A stretch of DNA of 64,000 nucleotides, from NCBI RefSeq assembly GCF_003258835.1, contig NZ_NPEV01000009.1, forward strand, positions 1 through 64,000. The letters are read 5' to 3'. Each line of letters begins with the position of its first letter. The stretch's first letter is position 1. The translations under genes and the position numbers were made by a program. Of the stretch, positions 1 through 9,750 are shown in pieces. Below the pieces are notes generated by a model. The model was given only the letters and a program-made list of their open reading frames with translations. It made no database searches and was not told where the DNA came from. Source of the DNA: Rhodobium orientis. GTDB taxonomy: Bacteria; Pseudomonadota; Alphaproteobacteria; Rhizobiales; Rhodobiaceae.

Positions 1-41
1 GCGAGCCCACCGGGCTCGGTTGGTTTCGTCTCACCCTCTCC

Positions 42-210
42 CGTCATCCCGGCCGGAGCGAAGCGGAGAGCCGGGACCCATTGCCCATGTCGGCACGGTA
101 TGCCGTCGCGGCTCCTGTCTGACTCGTCGCGATTGTCCATGGCTCCTCACCCAGGGCATACCGGGTGGATGGGGGCAATAGGCCCCGGCTCGGGGGCCGG
201 GGTGACGACG
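42..210. repeat. Palindromic dispersed repeat (REP-like), copy 1 of family A
   Basis: The left arm starts with CGTCATCCCGGCC (from about 42) and runs into GAGCCGGGACCCATTGCC near 68. The right arm carries the near reverse complement, GGCAATAGGCCCCGGCTC near 175-192, followed by GGCCGGGGTGACG near 195-207. The whole segment can therefore fold on itself. It lies downstream of soxG with no credible gene in it. Repeats with this look are common between genes of Hyphomicrobiales (recognised from general knowledge, not searched). Open frames across it are low-complexity shadows. Confidence 0.55.
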
Positions 211-270
211 GAGTGTTTTGACCAGCGGGAGCGGGTTCAAACGAATGCGGAGCTTGTTGCCAACGCCCTA

Positions 271-359
271 TGGATTGCCGCGTCGGCCTATCGGCCTCCT
301 CGCAATGACGCTGAAACTATTGAGGAAAACGTCATTGCGAGCGCAGCGAAGCAATCCAG
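271..359. repeat. Palindromic dispersed repeat, family B, copy 1
   Basis: The element begins TGGATTGCCGCGTCGGCC (271) and includes CTCGCAATGACG (about 299-310). It ends with the inverted counterpart CGTCATTGCGAGCGCAGC (330 onward) and GCAATCCA (351-358). A second copy with the same end sequences is at 42458-42579. The ends are mutual reverse complements, as expected of a REP/BIME-like or miniature inverted-repeat element. It sits between the left window edge and the end of soxG and may act as a transcript-end or mRNA-stabilising structure (inference). Confidence 0.7.
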
Positions 360-474
360 TTCGGCCGTGCCGACTGGATGGCGACTCCTTGCCTGTGGCC
401 AGGGGCGACCGGGCGAGAATGCGGCCGGACAGCGCCAAACTGCCGAGCCGGGGTGGCGAGACCGCGCCGTCGCT

Positions 475-1086
475 TCACACCACCAGACGCTCGCCGCTGC
501 GGGGGACATCCTGGGCGATGCCGAATTCGCGGCCGGAGCGGGTGAGGAGACACCAGAGATAGTCGGCCATGGTGGCGCGGATGTGGAGGTCGAAGACCTC
601 CTCGTCACTCTCGGGCAAAGCCAGCACGGCGACGGCCTTGGCGAAGTTGGAGCCGCGCACCTCGCCCGCCTTGAAGGCGACCGGGTCGAGGTCGAGGGTG
701 GTGAGTTTTGCCAGCGCTGCCCGCGCGCCGGTGCCGGAGATGGCGATGGTCGTGTAGTAGTCGCTGACGCGAACGACCTGGTGCGGCATGCCGGAAAGCG
801 CCTCTTCCAGTCGGCCGGCAAGGTCGCCCTCGGCCTCTGGCGCGCCGACGACCATCCACTCGTCCGGGCCGAGCCAGAGCAGGGAGACGTCGCCGGAGGC
901 GGCAATCTTCGAAGCGCCCGGAAGGCTTACGCCGAGGGCTTTTTCCACGGCGGCACCACCCGTTTCGGCATCGGCGCGCAGGATGAGCTTTGCCAGCAAG
1001 GGTCGTTCGGCAAGGCCGAAGGCGCCGCCGTCGGCTTCAAGCGGGCGGCGGTGGGCGAGGGGCGAGCGGCGGCGATCGTCAGCCAT
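475..1086 (-). CDS. soxG: Sarcosine oxidase gamma subunit
   Basis: This 203-residue protein is the small gamma subunit of heterotetrameric sarcosine oxidase, which oxidises sarcosine to glycine and passes the methyl carbon to tetrahydrofolate. The sequence carries the family pattern of a GcvT-like fold, with DVSLLWLGPDEWMVV near residue 66 and a C-terminal AxADYLWCLLTRSG segment. It is the last gene of soxBDAG. Its ATG at 1086 lies inside the end of soxA (8-base overlap), which implies translational coupling. Identification rests on both sequence and operon position. No sign of truncation. Confidence 0.93.
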   Translation of the reverse strand: MADDRRRSPLAHRRPLEADGGAFGLAERPLLAKLILRADAETGGAAVEKALGVSLPGASKIAASGDVSLLWLGPDEWMVVGAPEAEGDLAGRLEEALSGMPHQVVRVSDYYTTIAISGTGARAALAKLTTLDLDPVAFKAGEVRGSNFAKAVAVLALPESDEEVFDLHIRATMADYLWCLLTRSGREFGIAQDVPRSGERLVV

Positions 1087-4000
1087 CGGCCTTCTCCGCG
1101 AAATGGGCGAGGAAATCGGTTTCGGTGACGGTGGCGGCCAGCGGCTTTGCCCCTTTTCGCGAGATGTAGACCGTCTCGCCGATGCGGGCGCCGCCGGACT
1201 CCACGAGCGCCATGGCGATGGAGCGGCCGAGATTGGGGCTGAAATAGCTCGATGTCACATAGCCGAGCATCGGTACGGGCGGGGCCGGCTCGTCCGGGGT
1301 CGCGATGATCTGGGCGCCTTCCATCAGCACCGTCGCGGGATCCTCGGTGAGGAGGCCGACGAGTTGCTTGCGGTTCGTGCGCACCGTGTCGGAGCGATAG
1401 AGCGAGCGCTTGCCGACGAAGTCGCCCTTCTTCTGGCTGACGATCCAGTCCATGCGCAGATCGAACGGGGTGATGGTGCCGTCGGTGTCCTGGCCGACGA
1501 TGATGAAGCCCTTTTCGGCGCGAAGCAGGTGCATGCCTTCGGTGCCGTAGGGCGTGATGCCGAAGGGCGCGCCGGCCTCCATCACCTTTTCCCACAGCCA
1601 CAGGCCGTAGCTGGCGGGCACGTTGATCTCGTAGGAGAGCTCGCCGGTGAAGGAGATGCGGAAGACGCGGCAGGCAACGCCGTCGATCGCGGCATCCTTC
1701 CAGCTCATGAACGGGAAGTCGTCGGGGGCGAGGTCCCCGGCATCGTCGCAGATCGCCTTGACGACGTCGTAGCTCTTCGGGCCCGACAGGGAGACGACGG
1801 CGGTCTCCTCGGTGACGGTGGTCAGAAAGACGTCGAGGTCCGGCCATTCGGTCTGCAGGTAGTCCTCCAGCCAGGTCAGCACGCGCGCGGCGCCGCCGGT
1901 CGTCGTCGTCATGTGGAAGTGGTCGTCGGCGATGCAGGAGGTGACGCCGTCGTCGAAGACCATGGCGTCCTCGCCGAGCATCAGGCCGTAGCGGCAGCGG
2001 CCGGGGGCGAGCTTCGACCAGGCGTTGGTGTAGATGCGGTTGAGGAAAGTGCGGGCGTCCTTGCCTCTTATGTCGATCTTGCCCAGCGTCGATGCATCGA
2101 GCACGGCGACGTCGGTGCGGGCGGCCTTCACCTCGCGCTGGACGGCGTCCTCGAAGGTCTCGCCGGGGCGCGGATAGGCTCTGGCGCGCAGCCAGTCGCC
2201 GACCGGCTCGAAGATGGCTTCCGCGCGCACGTGCCAGTCGTGCATCGGGGTCGTCCGGCGCGGCTCGAAGTCGGCGCCGACGAACTGGCCGGCGATCGCG
2301 CCGAAGGTGACCGGCTTCCAGGGCTGGCGGAAGGTGGTGGTGCCGAGTTCCGGCAGGGACTTGCCTTGCGCGCCGGAAATGATGCCGAAGGCGTTGAGGT
2401 TGGAGATCTTGCCCTGGTCGTTGCCCATGCCGACGGTGGTGTAGCGCTTGGCGTGCTCCACCGAGCGATAGCCCTCGCGCACGGCCAGTTCCAGGTCGCT
2501 CGCCTTGACGTCGTCCTGCAGGTCGACGAAGGCCTTCTTGCCGCCCTCGGTGGTGACCATCTGCCAGATCGGCGAGATGCCGGTCGGCTCGGGACCGACA
2601 TTGGCGAGCTCCGGCACGGGCGCCGCGTTGGCGGTGCAGCCGGCGGCCTCGGCCGCCCAGGCGCCGACGCGGGCGCCGCCCGAAAAGCACTCGGCCATGG
2701 TCATCGCGCCGTCGGCGCTGCCACAGACATGGGTACGCTGCCAGTGCCAGCCGGGCCGGAACGCGGCAAGGTCGTCGTCGTAGCGAAGCTGGCCGCGGGA
2801 CTGGGAGAACAGGGCGACATTCGGCATCCAGCCGCCGGATATGGCAACGAGGTCGGCATCGAAGCCCTCGATGTTGCCGGTCTCGCTCTCGATGGTGATT
2901 TCCTTGACCCGGTGGCGGCCGCCGGTGCTGGCGACCTGGTGGGCAAGGCGGACCGGGATGTCCCGCTCGGCCGCCTTGTTGACAAGGGCATCGTCGGGCT
3001 GGTGGCGGCTGTCGGAAATGACGGAGATGGTGGCGCCGGCGGCCTGCAAATCGAAGGCCGTCTGCCAGGCCGCATCGTTGTTGGCGATGACGGCCGCGCA
3101 GTGGCCGCCCAGCGCCCCGTAGCGGTGCAGATAGGTGCGCGCCGCGCTCGCCAGCATGATGCCGGGGCGGTCGTTTTCGTGAAAGACGAGGGAGCGCTCC
3201 ACGGCGCCGGTGGCGAGCACCACTTCCTTGGCGCGTATGCGCCAGAGCCGCTGGCGCGGCAGCAGCGGATTGCGGTCCTTCGGCGCCAGGTGGTCGGAGA
3301 CCTTCTCCCACAGGGCGACGAAATTGTCGGCGTAGTAGCCGATGGCCGAGGTCCGGGGCAGCACCGTGACGCGGTCGTTCGATGCCAGTTCGGCAAGGGC
3401 GCCGGCGATCCAGTCGCGCGGGGTCTTGTCGTCGATGGTGATCGCGCCGTCACCGGATTCAGGCAGGGAGAGGAGCTGGCCGCCGGCCTCTGCGGTTTCC
3501 TCGGCAAGGATGACGCGGGCGCCGCTCCGCGCCGCGCTCAGCGCCGCCATCAGGCCGGCAGGGCCGGCACCGACGATCAGCACGTCGCAGTGCCGGTTGA
3601 TCGTCTCATAGGCGTCCGGGTCCGGTCCGTCCGGCGTCTTGCCGATGCCGGCGGCAAAGCGGACGATCGGCTCGAAGGTCATCCAGTTGCCCGGAGGGCC
3701 CATGAAGGTCTTGTAGTAGAAGCCGGCCGAATAGAACCGCGAGACGATGTCGTTGGCGGCGTAGAGGTCGTGCTTCAGGGACGGCCAGCAGTTCTGGGCG
3801 TGGGCCTGAAGGCCGTCCCAGAGTTCCTGCTCGGTGGCGCGGGTGTTGGGGTCGGCCGTGGCGCCGGAGCCGATCTGGACGAGGCCGGCCGGGTCCTCCG
3901 CGCCGGCGCCGACGATGCCGCGCGGGCGGTGGTACTTGAACGAGCGGGCGACCATGTGGACGCCGTTGGCGATCAGCGCCGAGGCGAGGGTGTCGCCCGG

Positions 4001-4096
4001 ATGGCCGGCATAGCTCTTGCCGTCGAAGGAGAACGAGATCTCGCGGCTGCGGTCGATCGACCCGCCTTCGTTAAGACGGAAGGGTTGGCTGGTCAT
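1079..4096 (-). CDS. soxA: Sarcosine oxidase alpha subunit
   Basis: The protein is 1005 residues, the usual size of the alpha subunit, which binds NAD+ and hosts the THF-dependent transfer site. An N-terminal ferredoxin-like part (residues 15-85, with FKYHRPRG near 53) is followed by a dinucleotide-binding GAGPAG motif at 176-181. The C-terminal ~400 residues are an aminomethyltransferase (GcvT-like) domain. I chose the ATG at 4096 because it overlaps the stop of soxD by four bases (ATGA) and begins at the conserved MTSQPFRL N-terminus. A longer reading frame to 4435 only extends into soxD in another frame. Product is glycine plus 5,10-methylene-THF. Confidence 0.96.
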   Translation of the reverse strand: MTSQPFRLNEGGSIDRSREISFSFDGKSYAGHPGDTLASALIANGVHMVARSFKYHRPRGIVGAGAEDPAGLVQIGSGATADPNTRATEQELWDGLQAHAQNCWPSLKHDLYAANDIVSRFYSAGFYYKTFMGPPGNWMTFEPIVRFAAGIGKTPDGPDPDAYETINRHCDVLIVGAGPAGLMAALSAARSGARVILAEETAEAGGQLLSLPESGDGAITIDDKTPRDWIAGALAELASNDRVTVLPRTSAIGYYADNFVALWEKVSDHLAPKDRNPLLPRQRLWRIRAKEVVLATGAVERSLVFHENDRPGIMLASAARTYLHRYGALGGHCAAVIANNDAAWQTAFDLQAAGATISVISDSRHQPDDALVNKAAERDIPVRLAHQVASTGGRHRVKEITIESETGNIEGFDADLVAISGGWMPNVALFSQSRGQLRYDDDLAAFRPGWHWQRTHVCGSADGAMTMAECFSGGARVGAWAAEAAGCTANAAPVPELANVGPEPTGISPIWQMVTTEGGKKAFVDLQDDVKASDLELAVREGYRSVEHAKRYTTVGMGNDQGKISNLNAFGIISGAQGKSLPELGTTTFRQPWKPVTFGAIAGQFVGADFEPRRTTPMHDWHVRAEAIFEPVGDWLRARAYPRPGETFEDAVQREVKAARTDVAVLDASTLGKIDIRGKDARTFLNRIYTNAWSKLAPGRCRYGLMLGEDAMVFDDGVTSCIADDHFHMTTTTGGAARVLTWLEDYLQTEWPDLDVFLTTVTEETAVVSLSGPKSYDVVKAICDDAGDLAPDDFPFMSWKDAAIDGVACRVFRISFTGELSYEINVPASYGLWLWEKVMEAGAPFGITPYGTEGMHLLRAEKGFIIVGQDTDGTITPFDLRMDWIVSQKKGDFVGKRSLYRSDTVRTNRKQLVGLLTEDPATVLMEGAQIIATPDEPAPPVPMLGYVTSSYFSPNLGRSIAMALVESGGARIGETVYISRKGAKPLAATVTETDFLAHFAEKADG

Positions 4097-4458
4097 CGTC
4101 CGGCCTCCGGCGGGCGCTCGACCTTGACCGCGTCGTTGCCGGAACCGACGGCCTCGCCGCAGGGGGTCGCCGGCACCACGTCGTCGATCTCGGGCGGCTT
4201 TTCGCCGATCCGATAGAAGGCGAGGAAACGGTCGGTGGCGGTGTTGCGCAGCGCATTGAAGAAGCGGCGGCAGCCGGCGGCGTGGATCCAGCGCTCGGCG
4301 TGGATGCCCTTGGTGTTGTCGCGCATGAACAGGAACTCGGCCCATTCCGCGTCGGTCATGGTCTCGCTTTCCCTCGGGCGCGAGATGTGGGCTTCGCCGG
4401 CATGGGCGAATTCGCTCTGGTCGCGCTCGCCGCAATAGGGACAGGTGATGACAAACAT
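4093..4458 (-). CDS. soxD: Sarcosine oxidase delta subunit
   Basis: This 121-residue protein starts MFVITCPYCGERDQSEF and carries the Zn-binding CPYCG pair at residues 6-10, with further His/Cys residues (HAAGC near residue 62) that complete the site in known delta subunits. The delta subunit is a structural, zinc-containing component of the cytoplasmic heterotetramer. The gene lies 21 bases after soxB and overlaps soxA by four bases. The segment WAEFLFMRDN is typical of the family. It is slightly longer than many homologues at the C-terminus (KVERPPEAGR tail). Confidence 0.95.
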   Translation of the reverse strand: MFVITCPYCGERDQSEFAHAGEAHISRPRESETMTDAEWAEFLFMRDNTKGIHAERWIHAAGCRRFFNALRNTATDRFLAFYRIGEKPPEIDDVVPATPCGEAVGSGNDAVKVERPPEAGR

Positions 4459-4479
4459 GGCGGATGCCTTAAGACAGGG

Positions 4480-5730
4480 TCAATGGGCGACGGCGGCGGC
4501 GCCGTGTTCGGCGACGAGGTCGCCGGTGACGAAGCGCTCCAGGGTGAAGGGCGCGGCAATCGCGTTGGGGGCGTCGTTGGCGACGAGGTCGGCAAAGGCG
4601 TGGCCGGAACCGGGGGTCGCCTTCCAGCCGCCGGTGCCCCAGCCGCCATTGACGTAGAAGCCGCCGATTTCGGTCTTGGAGATGATCGGGCTGGCGTCCG
4701 GGCAGACGTCGACGATGCCGCCCCACTGGCGCATCATCCTGAGCCTGGAAAAGATCGGGAACAGCTCGACGATCGCGGCCATCTGGTGCTCGATGATGTC
4801 GAGCGAGCCGCGCTGGGTGTAGGAGGTGTGGCCGTCGATGCCGGCGCCGATGACCAGTTCGCCCTTGTCGGACTGGGAGCAGTAGACGTGCACCGCGTTC
4901 GACATGACGACGCACGGATTGACCGGCTTCAACGGCTCCGACACCAGCGCCTGCAGCGGATGGCTTTCGATCGGCAGGCGGACGCCGACCATGCCGGCGA
5001 TGACGCTGGTGTGGCCGGCAGTGACGCTCGCCACCTTTTCCGTCCTGATGTCGCCGCGCGAGGTGCGGAGGCCGGTGACCTGGCCGCGCTCGGTGAGGAT
5101 TTCCGTCACCTCGCAGTTCTGGATGATGTCGACGCCGAGGGCATCGGCGGCGCGGGCATAGCCCCAGCAGACGGCGTCGTGGCGGTTGGTGCCGCCGCGC
5201 CGCTGCAGGGTGGCGCCGATCACCGGATAGCGGATGTCCGGCGAGGTGTTGAGGATCGGGCAGAATTCCTTGATCTCTTTGGGACCGAGATATTCCGCAT
5301 CGACGCCGTTCAGCCGGTTGGCCTCGACCCGGCGCTTGAGTTGACGCGCCTCGTTGTCGTCATGGGCGAGGTTGAGGACGCCGCGGTGGCTCATCATGAT
5401 GTTGTAGTTGAGCTCCTGGGACAGGCCCTCCCAGAGCTTCAGGGCGTGCTCGTAGATCGCGGCGGACGCGTCGTAGAGGTAGTTGGAACGGATGATGGTG
5501 GTGTTGCGGCCGGAATTGCCGCCGCCGATCCAGCCCTTCTCGACGACGGCGATGTTCTTCATGCCGTGGATCTTGGCGAGATAGTAGGCGGTGGCGAGGC
5601 CATGGCCGCCGCCGCCGATGATCACCGCGTCATAGGATGGCTTGGGGTCGGGGTCCCGCCAGGCCGGCGTCCAGCCCGTGTTGCCGCGAAGCCCCTCGCG
5701 GACAATCGAAAACAGCGAATAGTTGCCCAT
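4480..5730 (-). CDS. soxB: Sarcosine oxidase beta subunit
   Basis: The 416-residue beta subunit holds FAD and covalently bound FMN and oxidises sarcosine. The Rossmann motif GGGGHG is at 39-44. The segment [10 protein letters not shown] contains His184, the likely covalent FMN attachment residue by comparison with characterised heterotetrameric enzymes. The protein has a DAO-family fold throughout. It is the first gene of soxBDAG and starts at ATG 5730, with about 450 bases of non-coding DNA before the divergent chemoreceptor gene, so the operon promoter should lie there. Nothing unusual in length. Confidence 0.96.
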   Translation of the reverse strand: MGNYSLFSIVREGLRGNTGWTPAWRDPDPKPSYDAVIIGGGGHGLATAYYLAKIHGMKNIAVVEKGWIGGGNSGRNTTIIRSNYLYDASAAIYEHALKLWEGLSQELNYNIMMSHRGVLNLAHDDNEARQLKRRVEANRLNGVDAEYLGPKEIKEFCPILNTSPDIRYPVIGATLQRRGGTNRHDAVCWGYARAADALGVDIIQNCEVTEILTERGQVTGLRTSRGDIRTEKVASVTAGHTSVIAGMVGVRLPIESHPLQALVSEPLKPVNPCVVMSNAVHVYCSQSDKGELVIGAGIDGHTSYTQRGSLDIIEHQMAAIVELFPIFSRLRMMRQWGGIVDVCPDASPIISKTEIGGFYVNGGWGTGGWKATPGSGHAFADLVANDAPNAIAAPFTLERFVTGDLVAEHGAAAVAH

Positions 5731-6187
5731 CGCGCCGACCCCTGCTCATGCTGGAAGGCACCGGCGGTCTCCGGCCCCTGTCGGTCATGACATTAACCGC
5801 AGGCGACGTCCAGATCGATCCGGTTGCAGACATCGGCCTTTCTAATTGCGACATGCATTCAGCGGGTTTTCGGCCCTTTCGGGCCTGCGGCGCGTCGCCG
5901 CTGGCCACTGGCTCGGGATGCCGGACGATGTGGCAGTCCGACGCCGCCGGCCGCCCGGATTCAGTAATCCAATGTATTCATATGCGCCAAGGAATGTACT
6001 TAACATCTTGTTATTAGTTATTGGCGACGATCTTTGTATGGAATCACAGATATACTATTGAGTATATCTTGGGCGTGCAAGCCTGCTTACGGTCGCGCCG
6101 GCTGTTCTTGCGACAGGGGCCTGCAAGCCGGCCTTCGCGCAACAACGCAACGCCGCCCTTCAGGGCGTGCATGTGGGACACTTCAAG
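5731..6187. other. Divergent intergenic region, soxB promoter / chemoreceptor 1 promoter
   Basis: No credible gene occurs here. Base composition changes sharply: 5960-6070 is much richer in A+T than the flanking coding DNA, as expected of a promoter zone. It contains the CtrA-like box at 6000-6014. I could not assign a sigma-70 promoter or a binding site for the GlxA-type regulator with confidence. Confidence 0.6.
6000..6014 (+). promoter_or_regulatory. CtrA-like box upstream of chemoreceptor 1
   Basis: TTAA (6000-6003), seven bases, then TTAT (6011-6014), one mismatch from the CtrA consensus TTAA-N7-TTAA. TTAA is scarce in this GC-rich window. The box lies about 175 bases before the chosen ATG, and the same arrangement occurs before the two paralogous receptors. 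Binding by CtrA is inferred. Confidence 0.45.
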
Positions 6188-8191
6188 ATGAAGAATTTCG
6201 CGATCTCCACCAAGGTCTTCGGCGGTTTCGCCATCGTCCTTGTCCTGCTCGTCGTCATCGGCGCGACCGGCGCGCTCAACCTGGAATCGGGCAACGACAG
6301 CTTCAAGCGCTACCGGGCCATCGCGCTGCAGACCAACCAGGCCGGCCGGGTGCAGGCAAACCTTCTGACGGCGCGGCTGGCGGTGAAGAATTTCATCATT
6401 GCGCCGTCGCCCGACAGCGTTGCCGCGTTCAACGACCGCGCCGGCAAGACGCGCGCGTTCAACGACACCCTCGGCACCCTCGTCAACAGCGCGGAAAAAA
6501 AGCAGGTCGTCGGCGACGTTCGCGACAAGCTGACGACGTACGGCAGCAACTTCGAAGAGGTCGTGCGGCTACAGGCGGAGCGTTCGGATCTGGTGGTCAA
6601 CACGCTCGACGAAGTCGGCCCGCAGATGGAGCGCAAGCTCACCGAGATCATGCAAAGCGCCTTTGACGACAAGGACGTCATGGCCGCCTACCAGGCGGGA
6701 ACGGTGCAGCGCAGTCTCTTGTTGATGCGGCTCTATGTGGTCAAGTTCCTGCTGGAGAACAGCGAGGAAGCATTTGCCCGGGTGCTGCAGGAATCGGCGG
6801 AGATGGCGAAGCACCGCGAGGCGATGCTGGCCGAACTGCAGAATCCGGGGCGGCGCCAGCTCGCCGAAGAGGTCGGCGCGCTGCACGCCACCTACGAGGC
6901 CGCCTTCCGCAAGGTTCATGACACGATCGGCGCGCGCAACGACATCATCAAGAACCGTCTCGACGTCATCGGCCCGGCGATCGCCGGCTCCATGGAAGAC
7001 CTCAAGCTCGCGATCAAGACCGAGCAGGACACGCTCGGACCCGAGGCGAGCATGGCGATGGACCGCGCGGTCATGATCACGGTCGCGGTCGCGGTGGTCA
7101 GCATCCTGCTCGGCCTCGTGGCCGCCTGGGTGATCGGCACCGGCATCGCCCGGCCGATCCGGGCGATGACGTCGGCCATGGGCCGGCTTGCCAATGGCGA
7201 CAAGGAGCTCGACATTCCGGGCCTCGACCGCAAGGACGAGGTCGGGTCGATGGCGGGCGCGGTCGAAGTGTTCCGGGAGAACATGATCAAGGCCGACGAG
7301 ATGGCGGCCCGCGAGGCCGCCGAGCTTGCCGCCCGCGAGGCGCGCGCCCGGCGCATCGAGGAGGTGACCCAGGCTTTCGATGCCGCGGTTTCCGACCTCC
7401 TCGGCAGCCTTGCGAACGCTTCGGAGGAGATGAAAAGCACGGCCACCTCGATGTCCGAGATCGCCCACACCACCAACGATCGCGCGACGAGCGTCGCCAG
7501 CGCGGCGGAGGAGGCCTCGACCAACGTTCAGACCGTGTCGGCGGCGACCGAGGAACTCTCAAGCTCCATCCACGAAATATCGCGCCAGGTGACGCAGTCG
7601 TCGCAGATCGCCGACAAGGCCGTTTCGCAGGCCGACACCACGGATGCGCAAGTGCAGCGCCTGGCCTCGGCCTCGCAGCATATCGGCGAGGTCATCGCGC
7701 TGATTTCGGAGATCGCCGAGCAGACCAACCTGTTGGCCCTGAACGCGACGATCGAAGCGGCGCGCGCCGGCGAGACCGGCAAGGGCTTTGCCGTGGTCGC
7801 TGCGGAGGTCAAGACGCTTGCCGGCCAGACGGCGAAGGCGACGGACGACATCCGCAAGCAGATCAGCGACATCCAGCTCGAAACCGAGGAGGCGGTCGCC
7901 GCCATCCAGCAGATCGGCGCGACGATCAAGGACATGAACGAGATCGCGCTCGGGATTTCCTCGGCCGTGGAGGAGCAGAACGCGGCGACGAACGAAATCG
8001 CCCGCAATGTGGAGCAGGCCGCGATCGGCACCCGCGAAGTCTCCTCGAACATCCTGGAAGTGACCCGCTCGGCCGGGCAGACCGGGGCGGCGGCAACGCA
8101 GGTCACCGGCGTTGCCGGCGACCTCGGCTCCAAGTCGGATCAGTTGCGCGCCGAGGTCGAGACCTTCCTGAGGAGCGTGCGCGCCGCGTGA
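6188..8191 (+). CDS. Methyl-accepting chemotaxis protein (paralogue 1 of 3)
   Basis: A 667-residue transmembrane chemoreceptor. A short cytoplasmic start ([13 protein letters not shown]) leads into TM1 (about residues 10-30). A ~250-residue all-helical periplasmic sensor follows, probably of the helical bimodular (HBM) type by length. TM2 (about 290-312), HAMP and a signalling domain come next, with the conserved tip [20 protein letters not shown]. It signals through CheA/CheW. A GTG at 6167 would add seven residues. I prefer the ATG at 6188 because paralogues align from this point. It is divergent from soxBDAG. The ligand is unknown. The position suggests, but does not show, sensing of methylated amines. 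Confidence 0.93.
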   Translation: MKNFAISTKVFGGFAIVLVLLVVIGATGALNLESGNDSFKRYRAIALQTNQAGRVQANLLTARLAVKNFIIAPSPDSVAAFNDRAGKTRAFNDTLGTLVNSAEKKQVVGDVRDKLTTYGSNFEEVVRLQAERSDLVVNTLDEVGPQMERKLTEIMQSAFDDKDVMAAYQAGTVQRSLLLMRLYVVKFLLENSEEAFARVLQESAEMAKHREAMLAELQNPGRRQLAEEVGALHATYEAAFRKVHDTIGARNDIIKNRLDVIGPAIAGSMEDLKLAIKTEQDTLGPEASMAMDRAVMITVAVAVVSILLGLVAAWVIGTGIARPIRAMTSAMGRLANGDKELDIPGLDRKDEVGSMAGAVEVFRENMIKADEMAAREAAELAAREARARRIEEVTQAFDAAVSDLLGSLANASEEMKSTATSMSEIAHTTNDRATSVASAAEEASTNVQTVSAATEELSSSIHEISRQVTQSSQIADKAVSQADTTDAQVQRLASASQHIGEVIALISEIAEQTNLLALNATIEAARAGETGKGFAVVAAEVKTLAGQTAKATDDIRKQISDIQLETEEAVAAIQQIGATIKDMNEIALGISSAVEEQNAATNEIARNVEQAAIGTREVSSNILEVTRSAGQTGAAATQVTGVAGDLGSKSDQLRAEVETFLRSVRAA

Positions 8192-8214
8192 CGCGATAGC
8201 GGTTGGCTCGCCGG

Positions 8215-9276
8215 TCAGGCAAGGGCGTTGAAGAGAAGTCCGAGCAAGAGCGAGCCGACAAGGGCAAAGCCGAGATAGGCGGCGAATACCGGCGGGCGGG
8301 CGAGCGCGTAGACGGCGATCGCTGCCGGGATCGAGGTGACGCCGCCGGCGAGCAGGAAGGCCATGCCGGCGCCCGGCGCCATGCCCTGGTCGAGGAGGCC
8401 GCCGACCAGCGGCAGGGCGGCATAACCGTTGAGATAGGCCGGCACGCCGACGAGGGTGGCGATGACGACCGGCAGGACGCTGTCGCCGCCGACGAGGCCG
8501 ACGACCAGGTCGGCCGGGACATGGGCGACCATCAGGCTTTCCAGGAAGAAGGCGAGCGTCAGCCATTTGCCGAGGAAGTTAAGATTGAAGAGGGCATTGG
8601 CGCGGAATTTTTTGCGCCGCTCCTTCTCCTCCCAGAAGCGCCAGACGACTGCCTTCGGTGCGCGCACGGCACTCGCGCCGCAGCCGCCATTGCCGACGCC
8701 GTCGCGCAAAGGGGTCTGCAATGCCCCGGCCGACTGGAGCGCCCAGGTGCCGAAACCGCCGAGAAGGCCGATGGCGACGGCGGCAAAGGTCTTGTAGACG
8801 GCAAAGCCGGTGCCGAGGGTGCCGACGGTCAGGACGAACATCGACGGGTCCATGATCGGCGAGGCGAGCCAGAACGCCATCACCGCCGGCAGCGGCACGC
8901 CCATGGCCAGAAGCGCGGCGATCAGGGGGATGACGCCGCAGGAGCAGAACGGCGAGAGCGCACCCATCAGCGCGGCAGCAAGGATCATTCCTGCGGGCCG
9001 GCCGGAAAAGGCGCGGGCGATCAGGCTGTCGGCGCCGGAGGCCTTGGCGTAGGCGGCAACGCCGATGGACAGAAGCAGAAAGACGGCGACGCCGAGAAGG
9101 GCATCGGCCGTGAAGGCGACGGAGCGGGCGGCCTGGTCGGTGTCGATGAGGGCGAGGAGCGCGAGCGCCGCCGCCAGCAGCAGCCAGACCCTGTCGATGC
9201 GCCGGATATCGGCGATGCGCGAGGCGCGGGCGAACCAGCCGCGCGGGCGGTGAAGGATTTCCAGGCCGTCGGACAT
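8215..9276 (-). CDS. Permease of the DUF318/ArsP-like family
   Basis: A 353-residue membrane protein with about eight to ten hydrophobic segments and the family signature SPFCSCGVIP near residue 107, a Cys-x-Cys pair in a membrane helix. A glycine/cysteine-containing cytoplasmic loop (GVGNGGCGAS) separates the two halves, suggesting an internal pseudo-repeat. Relatives include ArsP, which exports trivalent organoarsenicals, and uncharacterised permeases. The ArsR-type regulator lies 57 bases upstream on the same strand, so the pair probably responds to a metal(loid) or thiol-reactive compound. Substrate is not determinable. The gene converges on chemoreceptor 1 with a 23-base gap. Confidence 0.85.
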   Translation of the reverse strand: MSDGLEILHRPRGWFARASRIADIRRIDRVWLLLAAALALLALIDTDQAARSVAFTADALLGVAVFLLLSIGVAAYAKASGADSLIARAFSGRPAGMILAAALMGALSPFCSCGVIPLIAALLAMGVPLPAVMAFWLASPIMDPSMFVLTVGTLGTGFAVYKTFAAVAIGLLGGFGTWALQSAGALQTPLRDGVGNGGCGASAVRAPKAVVWRFWEEKERRKKFRANALFNLNFLGKWLTLAFFLESLMVAHVPADLVVGLVGGDSVLPVVIATLVGVPAYLNGYAALPLVGGLLDQGMAPGAGMAFLLAGGVTSIPAAIAVYALARPPVFAAYLGFALVGSLLLGLLFNALA

Positions 9277-9333
9277 TTTCCGTCTCCGCTCGGGCTCCGC
9301 TTGGGGCGGAGGAAGGATGAGGTGTTTTCGCCG

Positions 9334-9666
9334 TCAGGCGACGTCGTCGGCTTTCGCCTCGGTGACATCGACGCCGCGGCAGCAGGCCTCGAACAGGAAG
9401 TCGCCGAGGCCGCGAAGCCGATCGAAATTTGCCGTGGTTCGGACCTCGCGCCCCGCCTTTTGCTGGGCGACCAGGCCGGCGCGCGACAGTGTCGCCAGAT
9501 GGTGGGCGAGCGTCGAGGCGGGCACCTTCAGGCGCTGCTGGATCTCGCCGACGGCAAGGCCGTCCGGGCCGGCGCGCACCAGCAGGCGGACGAGGCCGAG
9601 CCGGGTGCGGTTGCCGAGCGCCGCAAAGGCGTCGGCGGCGTTCTTTTCGGAAAAATCAGCGGGCAT
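9334..9666 (-). CDS. ArsR-family transcriptional regulator
   Basis: A 110-residue winged-helix repressor. The helix-turn-helix covers roughly 35-75, with the signature PASTLAHHLATLSRAGLV. The C-terminus carries a vicinal Cys pair (FEACCRG) that could bind a thiophilic metal(loid). The start at 9666 gives MPADFSEKNAADAFAALGN, the normal N-terminus. A frame open to 9720 adds an Arg/Pro-rich stretch unlike the family. It probably forms an operon with the downstream permease and represses both from the palindromic region at 9729-9750. Confidence 0.9.
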   Translation of the reverse strand: MPADFSEKNAADAFAALGNRTRLGLVRLLVRAGPDGLAVGEIQQRLKVPASTLAHHLATLSRAGLVAQQKAGREVRTTANFDRLRGLGDFLFEACCRGVDVTEAKADDVA

Positions 9667-9728
9667 GGAGCGGTCCGGAAACGGGTCATTCGGCGACCGC
9701 GGCGCGGCGGCCCTTCTCAAAAGAAACT

Positions 9729-9750
9729 ATATCACTAGTGTTCTAGATAT
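9729..9750. promoter_or_regulatory. Candidate ArsR operator
   Basis: An AT-rich patch directly upstream of the regulator holds ATATC (9729-9733) and GATAT (9746-9750) as an inverted pair, with the palindrome CACTAGTG (9733-9740) inside. ArsR/SmtB repressors bind such imperfect AT-rich palindromes over their own promoters. The assignment is from position and symmetry only. Confidence 0.4.

Noticed and set aside
2-18. Hairpin CGAGCCC-ACC-GGGCTCG as a terminator
   Set aside because: It is short, has no T tract and lies at the window edge, so it cannot be judged.
788-4216. Very long open reading frame (over 1100 codons) on the plus strand opposite soxA
   Set aside because: It is antisense to a strongly conserved gene, and its composition (Gly/Asp/Val/Arg/His-rich, no domain) is typical of frames created by GC-rich codon usage on the other strand.
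4467-4481. TTAA-N7-TCAA between soxB and soxD as a CtrA site
   Set aside because: It lies at the end of soxB within a tightly packed operon and has a mismatch. It shows that near-matches can arise by chance.
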